This document shows, one piece after another, positions 6,026-8,848 of a DNA stretch of 8,848 bases (positions are counted from its first letter, which is position 1; every line of letters begins with the position of its first letter). A program made the position numbers and the translations under genes. The stretch is from contig JAFSOW010000020.1 of NCBI GenBank assembly GCA_017443165.1, positions 1-8,848 of the forward strand, in the 5' to 3' direction. The notes under the pieces were generated by a model, which had not been told where the DNA came from, made no database searches, and was given only the letters and a program-made list of their open reading frames with translations. This DNA comes from Acidaminococcaceae bacterium. Its GTDB lineage: Bacteria; Bacillota; Negativicutes; Acidaminococcales; Acidaminococcaceae.

Positions 6026-7147
6026 ATGCAAATTGACAGAGGTACGAGAGCGGAAGTAAATCTGGATGCAATTGCCAACAATATCCATGCAGCCAGAAAA
6101 AATTTAAAGGACACGACAAAACTTTGCGCAGTCGTCAAGGCAAACGGATACGGTCACGGCGCGATTCCTGTGGCAAAGGCCTGCGATGAGGCAGGAGCAG
6201 ACTGGTTTGCGGTTGCTATCCTGCAGGAAGCGGTGGAACTCCGGGAAGGCGGGATAAAAAAACCAATCCTTGTGCTGGGTGCCATGCCGGCCCGGCCGGA
6301 TATTGCGGATATCTGCGTGAAATTTGATATATCCCATGCAGTATTCGACGAGGAACGTCTGAATCTGTTAAATGAAGCCGGAATTCGACAGGGGAAAAAG
6401 GCAAAGATACATATAGCGCTGGACACGGGCATGCATCGGATCGGCGTTAAAATTGAAGAGGCCGCGCAGTTTGCGCTGAAGGCAAAAGCATTGGAAGGAA
6501 TTGAAATTGAAGGAGCGTTTTCCCATTTTTCCCATGCAGACGCGGATGACAAAAGCTATGCCGCTTTCCAGTTTGCGCAGTACACCAAAGCTGTAGAAAC
6601 CATTGAGGCAGCTGGTGTGAAGATTCCCATCAAGCACATCTGTAACAGCGCCGGTATTGCTGAACTGCCCCAGTATCAGATGGATATGGTCCGGCTGGGC
6701 ATCACGCTGTACGGGCCTCCTGCGTCAGACGCCAGGGAGGCGTACAAAGATTTCCGGCCAGCCATGATACTGAAGACCCAGGTGGGTTTTGTTAAGAAGT
6801 TGCCGGCAGGCCGTGATATAAGTTACGGAAGAACTTACACGACTAAAAAGGAAAGTGTCATTGCCACGCTTCCCATTGGTTACGCGGACGGAGTCAGCCG
6901 CCATCTTTCCAACGCAGGTTATATGGTGGTACGTGGGAAAAAAGCACCGGTAGTAGGGCGTATATGTATGGATCAGATGATGCTGGACGTTACGGATATT
7001 CCGGGCGTAAAAACCGGAGATGACGTAATAGTATACGGTGGCCCGGAACTGCCCACGGAAGAAGTAGCCGCTATTGCCGGCACAATCCCTCATGAACTGT
7101 TCTGCACACTGAGCCCCCGGGTGCCCAGGGTGTATATTCGGGACTAG
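6026..7147 (+). CDS. alr: Alanine racemase
   Basis: PLP-dependent fold type III enzyme that interconverts L- and D-alanine in the cytosol, supplying D-Ala for the peptidoglycan stem peptide. The 373 residues match the usual length. The N-terminal barrel has the PLP motif VVKANGYGHG with Schiff-base K38. HIALDTGMHRIG and FSHFSHAD are strand and active-site blocks of the barrel, and MVRLGITLYG follows. The C-terminal domain carries the second catalytic base Y267 in ISYGRTY, PIGYADG, and GRICMDQMMLDVT with the substrate-contacting M315. The ATG at 6026 follows a GGGGGA site (6014-6019) at normal spacing. It is a single-gene unit with its own promoter and terminator, divergent from the ttcA-like gene. 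The leader contains symmetric sites that could bind a regulator. A biosynthetic Alr is most likely; catabolic DadX cannot be excluded, but no D-amino-acid dehydrogenase is adjacent. Confidence 0.97.
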   Translation: MQIDRGTRAEVNLDAIANNIHAARKNLKDTTKLCAVVKANGYGHGAIPVAKACDEAGADWFAVAILQEAVELREGGIKKPILVLGAMPARPDIADICVKFDISHAVFDEERLNLLNEAGIRQGKKAKIHIALDTGMHRIGVKIEEAAQFALKAKALEGIEIEGAFSHFSHADADDKSYAAFQFAQYTKAVETIEAAGVKIPIKHICNSAGIAELPQYQMDMVRLGITLYGPPASDAREAYKDFRPAMILKTQVGFVKKLPAGRDISYGRTYTTKKESVIATLPIGYADGVSRHLSNAGYMVVRGKKAPVVGRICMDQMMLDVTDIPGVKTGDDVIVYGGPELPTEEVAAIAGTIPHELFCTLSPRVPRVYIRD

Positions 7148-7161
7148 AAACGGGATGTCAG

Positions 7162-7201
7162 TGAATATATTGCGCGCGAATCTATAAGTCGCTTATATTC
7201 A
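7162..7201. repeat. Nested inverted repeat downstream of alr
   Basis: TGAATATA (7162-7169) and TATATTCA (7194-7201) are perfect 8-bp arms. Within them GCGA (7176-7179) pairs with TCGC (7189-7192), and a GCGCGC run lies on the left side. It begins 15 bases after the alr stop and about 30 bases before the strong terminator. It has no T-tract, so it is probably not itself a terminator; its role is unknown. Confidence 0.45.
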
Positions 7202-7230
7202 TGGATTGGAAAAAGGCAGACAAGGAAACA

Positions 7231-7271
7231 AGAGAGAAGCAGGACTGCTCCTGCTTCTCTCTTTCTTTTTT
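7231..7271 (+). terminator. Strong intrinsic terminator of alr
   Basis: AGAGAGAAGCAGGA (7231-7244) pairs perfectly over 14 bp with TCCTGCTTCTCTCT (7249-7262) around a CTGC loop, followed by TTCTTTTTT (7263-7271). On the - strand the trailing bases (TTGTTTCCTTG) are only moderately T-rich, so it may also stop the convergent esterase transcript, less efficiently. Confidence 0.93.
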
Positions 7272-7387
7272 ACAACAGTTTTTTATAGTCTGTCTTTTTT
7301 GTTTCAGCGTTTTTCGATATATTCTCCGTTTTTGTTTTTTGTATCATAGAATGGCAGTCTGATATACCGGTATTCAAAGCAGCAGGG
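7272..7387. other. T-rich intergenic tail between alr and the esterase
   Basis: About 115 bases with repeated T-runs on the + strand and no gene. The only symmetric element I see is the 10-base palindrome ATACCGGTAT (7364-7373). No clear hairpin terminator specific to the esterase gene is visible here. Confidence 0.5.
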
Positions 7388-8848
7388 TTATTCCCGCGCT
7401 GTCAGTTTAAAAATCTGAAACGGCATATCATACGGTGTTTCAGGCTCCGGTGTCCTGATAATACGGCAGGTTTCATTGAAAACCATCATACGCTGTCTTT
7501 CTGTGTCATATGCCGGCCATAACGGAAGGGTATCGGCATCCGGCCGTCCTGTTTTAATAAAATTGATAAAAGCGGCGTGCATTCTTTCAGATAACCGATG
7601 GTGTTCAGCTGAAGAATCCAGCCCGGGGAGGTTTGTATCATGCCCCATAAGAAACTGTGTTTCTGAGGTGTGGCAGGCTTTGTACGGCTGTCTGTCCCAG
7701 TCGAGACGGTAAAGAAAAACGTTTTGACCTGCCCCGGCACAGGCCTGTGCCATACGAACAGCAGGAGCCCGGTAAATATATTCGCTTAACAAATGGATGA
7801 AATTATCCTGAAAGGAATCGTCTTTCGGGATTTTGGCATAATCCTGCAGCACCTGCTGTGCATTTTCACCAAACAACCGATATGCATGGGACAACGTCAA
7901 ATCGTGGAAATGATAGATATACCAATACAAACTCATTTCATCCCGGTTTGTTCCCAGTAATATCCCGATATCCCGGCAGGCTCCGTCAATAATAAGTTTC
8001 AGGGCGTCATCAGAGGGGAAGTTGATGCCGTCGAAAACGGGACCTACTGTATGCAGGTTCAGACCGGTAAAAAGATTTTGCTGTGCTTTAAGAATTGTTT
8101 CCCAGGGAAGATCCAGTAATTGCGGGGCCGTGTCTTTTGTCAGTCCGGCATCTTTCATAAAACGGTGTGTAATTTGTTGCGCCGTAACCCTGTCCCGGAT
8201 GCATTGGGCGGCGCCGCTGCAAAGAACCGCTCGCCGGAACAACCCCCGGGCTTTGGGCATCAGGGTAAGTGTTGCACAAAGCTTTGCACCGGCGCTTTGC
8301 CCCATAATGGTAATATTATCCGGATTCCCGCCAAAGGCAGCAATATTCTGTTTTGTCCAATTCAGGGCTTCAATGATATCCAAAAGGCCGTTGTTGCCGC
8401 TTTGGCAATATTCTTCGCCTAAATACCCGCTGAAATCCAGAAATCCCAATGCGCCAAGCCGGTAATTGGCAGCCACGACAACCAGCCCTTCCCTGGCAAA
8501 AGCAACGGGGTCTATCCCCATGTTGGCAGAGCCCTTTTGAAAAGCGCCGCCGTGGACCCAGAACAATACGGGCAGCAAATCCTGGGGCTCTGCTGTTGCC
8601 GTAGACTGTCGGGAGTCTTTTGCCGGCAGAGTGTTTTCATTTTTGGGAACCGCTGTGGAAGGAACGGTAATGTTGAGATACAGACAATCTTCATCAAAGG
8701 TTTCGCCTTCCTGGAAATAGGTCAGACCGGGTACCGGGATCTGCGGAGCGGCGTGCCCGTATTCCTTGCAGGAACGGACCCCTGACCATGGAGAGACAGG
8801 AACCGGTGGTTTCAAACGGTTTCTGCCAACCGGCGGAACGGCATAAGG
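7388..8848 (-). CDS. Type B carboxylesterase (PnbA-like), 5' end missing
   Basis: Alpha/beta-hydrolase of the carboxylesterase/cholinesterase family, which hydrolyses carboxylic esters; the natural substrate is unknown. The frame runs off the window: its first visible residues PYAVPPVGRNRLKPP match the family's N-terminal GIPYA.PPVG.LRF.PP block, so only about 20-40 residues are missing. 486 residues are visible. They include the family's EDCLYLN block, the oxyanion loop HGGAF (His codon 8552-8554), the nucleophile elbow GQSAGA (Ser codon 8294-8296), the acid in GTNRDE (Glu codon 7937-7939) and the catalytic His in CHTSETQFLMG (codon 7670-7672), a complete Ser-Glu-His triad. An unusual polar insert lies between EDCLYLN and the oxyanion loop. 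The nucleophile motif has Gln where many members have Glu. No signal peptide can be judged because the start is absent. It converges on alr with no visible functional link. Confidence 0.93.
   Translation of the reverse strand, partial: PYAVPPVGRNRLKPPVPVSPWSGVRSCKEYGHAAPQIPVPGLTYFQEGETFDEDCLYLNITVPSTAVPKNENTLPAKDSRQSTATAEPQDLLPVLFWVHGGAFQKGSANMGIDPVAFAREGLVVVAANYRLGALGFLDFSGYLGEEYCQSGNNGLLDIIEALNWTKQNIAAFGGNPDNITIMGQSAGAKLCATLTLMPKARGLFRRAVLCSGAAQCIRDRVTAQQITHRFMKDAGLTKDTAPQLLDLPWETILKAQQNLFTGLNLHTVGPVFDGINFPSDDALKLIIDGACRDIGILLGTNRDEMSLYWYIYHFHDLTLSHAYRLFGENAQQVLQDYAKIPKDDSFQDNFIHLLSEYIYRAPAVRMAQACAGAGQNVFLYRLDWDRQPYKACHTSETQFLMGHDTNLPGLDSSAEHHRLSERMHAAFINFIKTGRPDADTLPLWPAYDTERQRMMVFNETCRIIRTPEPETPYDMPFQIFKLTARE

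Noticed and set aside
1..7147. Coordinated cell-wall precursor cluster (ArgD, Ddh, Alr)
   Set aside because: The three genes are on different strands, separated by unrelated genes and terminators, so a shared operon is excluded and the proximity may be chance.
8022..8465. + strand open frames opposite the carboxylesterase
   Set aside because: They are shadows of a frame that carries the full Ser-Glu-His triad and family motifs.
1..8848. Mobile element, defence island or CRISPR array
   Set aside because: No transposase, integrase, repeat-spacer pattern, toxin-antitoxin pair or flanking long repeat is visible, and the genes are mostly ordinary metabolic ones.

Overview
The window looks like ordinary chromosome from a low-to-mid GC Bacillota (Firmicutes). 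Shine-Dalgarno sites are strong (for example AAGGAGG and AAAGGGG), terminators are long hairpins with T-tracts, intergenic regions are AT-rich, and a diaminopimelate dehydrogenase (Ddh) is present. A Negativicute such as an Acidaminococcaceae member is my guess from the flavour of the proteins; the sequence does not prove it. I see no transposase, integrase, phage gene, CRISPR array, tRNA or rRNA.

Layout. (1) 3-1103 (+): 3' part of an acetylornithine-type class III aminotransferase, cut by the window edge and ending in a likely bidirectional terminator. (2) 1177-1545 (-): a tandem-repeat UPF0339/YegP-like small protein, downstream of 1629-2609 (-), a meso-diaminopimelate D-dehydrogenase. (3) 2610-2873: a divergent intergenic region with promoters on both strands. 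(4) 2874-3884 (+): a 336-aa protein that resembles the DUF6765 group and has an HxxxDxxxH motif like that of zinc-dependent phospholipase C / P1 nuclease enzymes. It converges through a shared terminator on (5) 3945-4823 (-), an EamA-type DMT permease with no canonical start codon. (6) 4921-5820 (-): a TtcA-type PP-loop tRNA thiolation protein. (7) 5821-6025: a second divergent intergenic region with repeated TGATAT half-sites. (8) 6026-7147 (+): alanine racemase with a strong terminator. (9) 7388-8848 (-): a type B carboxylesterase whose 5' end lies outside the window.

Functional links. Ddh makes meso-DAP and alanine racemase makes D-Ala, both peptidoglycan precursors, and the ArgD-like enzyme belongs to arginine (sometimes DAP/lysine) synthesis. 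These genes are separate transcription units, so this is at most a loose metabolic neighbourhood. The other genes have no evident link to it. I did not find a convincing new multi-gene system. The best leads are the uncharacterised putative metalloprotein at 2874-3884, the missing start codon of the permease, and the symmetric sites around the alr/ttcA promoter region.
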